Source: Thermococcus sp. (GTDB lineage Archaea; Methanobacteriota_B; Thermococci; Thermococcales; Thermococcaceae). From it: DNA of 6,351 bases. The translations under genes were made by a program, and so were the position numbers. The stretch is from contig JALVWX010000240.1 in the NCBI GenBank assembly GCA_027023165.1, forward strand, positions 1-6,351, written 5' to 3'. Positions within the stretch are counted from its first letter, which is position 1, and every line of letters begins with the position of its first letter. The notes under the pieces are model-generated. The model was not told the origin of the DNA. It saw only the letters and a list, made by a program, of their open reading frames with translations, and searched no databases. Shown piece by piece: positions 5,104 through 6,351 of this stretch.

Positions 5104-6351
5104 ATGCTCGTCGATGCCGACCTTCACATTCACTCGCGCTATTCAAAGGCCGTCTCAAAGGCAATGACGGTTCCCAACCTCGCTGAAAACGCGCGCTTTA
5201 AGGGTTTGGGTATCGTTGGAACCGGCGACATACTTAACCCGATGTGGGAAAGGGAACTCCTTAGATACGCCAGAAAAGTTGACGAAGGAACCTATGAGAG
5301 GAAGGGGATAAGGTTTCTTCTGACGACGGAAGTCGAGGACAATAGGAGGGTTCACCACGTCCTGATTTTCCCGAGCATCGAGACCGTAAGAGAGATGCGC
5401 GAGAGGCTGAGGCCCTATTCGGGCGACATCGATACGGAAGGGAGGCCCCACTTAAGCCTTTCAGCCTCTGAAATAGCCGACCTGGCAAACGAGCTCGACG
5501 TTCTCATAGGCCCGGCCCATGCATTCACTCCTTGGACGAGCCTCTACAAGGAGTACGATTCCCTGGAGGAGGCCTATGGAGGCGCAAGAATCCACTTCCT
5601 TGAGCTTGGCCTCTCCGCCGATAGCGAGATGGCCGACATGATAAGGGCCCACCACGGGCTGACCTATCTAAGCAACAGCGACGCTCACTCACCGATGCCC
5701 CACCGTCTCGGAAGGGAGTTCAACCGCTTCGATGTTAGGGAGGCGACCTTTGAGGAGATTAGAAAGGCCATCCTCAAACGGGGTGGCAGGAGAATCGTTC
5801 TCAACGCCGGTCTCGACCCGAGGCTTGGCAAGTACCACCTCACCGCATGCTCGCGCTGTTACACCCACTATTCCCTCGGGGAGGCCAAAGCTTTGAAATG
5901 GAAATGTCCCAGGTGCGGTGGAAGGATAAAGAAGGGCGTGAGGGACAGAATTCTGGAGCTGGCCGATACCAACGAGAGGCCCGAGGACAGGCCCCCGTAT
6001 CTAAGGCTAGCCCCTCTTGCGGAGATAATAGCGATGGTAATCGGCAAGGGAGTCGAAACAAAGGCAGTGAGGGTAATCTGGGAGCGCTTTTTAAGGGACT
6101 TTGGGAGCGAGATTAGAGTTCTCGTCGATGTATCTGTTAGAGAGCTCGCCAGGGTTCATGAGGACGTTGCGAAAGCCATCTGGGCCTACAGGAACGAAAA
6201 GCTAATCGTAATTCCCGGCGGGGGAGGAAAATACGGGGAGATAAGACTTCCAGAGGAGATTAGGAGGGCGAAAATAGAGGAACTGGACAGCGTTGACGTC
6301 GAGCTTCCCGAGGAAAAGCCAAAGCAGAGGAGCATAACGGAGTTCCTGAAG
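5104..6351 (+). CDS. endoQ: Endonuclease Q (PHP-domain DNA repair nuclease), open at right edge
   Basis: 416 codons are visible without a stop. The product matches the PHP-fold family long listed as TIGR00375 and later identified in Pyrococcus/Thermococcus as endonuclease Q, which nicks DNA 5' of uracil, hypoxanthine and abasic sites. PHP metal ligands are seen at DLHIHS (H8, H10), TTEVE (E76), H84/H85, GPAHAF (H139) and NSDAH (D193, H195). A four-cysteine zinc finger follows (CSRC 249-252, CPRC 268-271), then a C-terminal domain (about 300-400) with helix-hairpin-helix-like segments and GGGGKYGEI. The last residues QRSITEFL (408-415) form a canonical PCNA-interacting PIP box (Q-x-x-I-x-x-F-L), so probably only a few residues lie beyond the window. 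ATG 5104 is supported by GGTGGTG and by DLHIHS at the very N-terminus. It acts on chromosomal DNA with PCNA; it is transcribed away from the clc operon. Confidence 0.9.
   Translation, partial: MLVDADLHIHSRYSKAVSKAMTVPNLAENARFKGLGIVGTGDILNPMWERELLRYARKVDEGTYERKGIRFLLTTEVEDNRRVHHVLIFPSIETVREMRERLRPYSGDIDTEGRPHLSLSASEIADLANELDVLIGPAHAFTPWTSLYKEYDSLEEAYGGARIHFLELGLSADSEMADMIRAHHGLTYLSNSDAHSPMPHRLGREFNRFDVREATFEEIRKAILKRGGRRIVLNAGLDPRLGKYHLTACSRCYTHYSLGEAKALKWKCPRCGGRIKKGVRDRILELADTNERPEDRPPYLRLAPLAEIIAMVIGKGVETKAVRVIWERFLRDFGSEIRVLVDVSVRELARVHEDVAKAIWAYRNEKLIVIPGGGGKYGEIRLPEEIRRAKIEELDSVDVELPEEKPKQRSITEFLK

Noticed and set aside
5015..5164. N-terminal extension of the unknown protein to a start at 5164
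   Set aside because: The extra 50 residues are low-complexity basic sequence, would overlap the 5' end of the endonuclease gene on the other strand, and would leave the TATA box and GGTGA site before 5014 unexplained.
5847..6116. Plus-strand ORF of 89 codons within the endonuclease gene
   Set aside because: It is an alternative frame through the zinc-finger region of endonuclease Q, whose own frame is open and shows conserved cysteines and PHP motifs.

Overview
The window looks like chromosomal DNA of a hyperthermophilic euryarchaeon of the order Thermococcales (Thermococcus or Pyrococcus type). I infer this from the gene content: an agmatinase-like ureohydrolase, a NhaP antiporter whose key residues fall at the positions I recall for Pyrococcus abyssi NhaP, a CLC-CBS protein and an endonuclease Q. 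Short spaces between genes, GGTG/GGAGG ribosome-binding sites and AT-rich boxes about 35-40 bases before starts fit the same picture. No tRNA, rRNA, CRISPR array, insertion sequence or phage gene is visible.

Layout. Positions 1-578 (+) hold the C-terminal two thirds of an arginase/agmatinase-family ureohydrolase, probably the polyamine-pathway enzyme acting on (aminopropyl)agmatine. Positions 551-1253 (-) look empty to an ORF caller. Read across three frames they hold a broken multi-pass membrane protein of about 230 residues, interrupted by three single-base frameshifts. Positions 1343-2671 (-) encode a complete NhaP Na+/H+ antiporter. A 147-base gap with promoter-like and palindromic sequence separates it from a complete CLC anion transporter with a C-terminal CBS pair (2819-4537, -). 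The CLC gene starts 6 bases after a small soluble protein of unknown function (4544-5014, -). An 89-base divergent promoter region then leads to endonuclease Q (5104-6351, +), which is open at the window edge and has a PCNA-interaction motif as its last visible residues.

How the genes fit together. The three intact minus-strand genes form one co-directional group (unknown protein, CLC, NhaP). The first two are almost certainly co-transcribed, and nhaP has its own likely promoter. CLC and NhaP together suggest a chloride/sodium/proton homeostasis module. The flanking plus-strand genes, polyamine synthesis and repair of deaminated DNA, are independent housekeeping functions. The best leads are the hidden pseudogene, the unusual CLC pore residues, and a PIP-box-like C-terminus on the unknown protein transcribed divergently from a repair nuclease that itself carries a PIP box.
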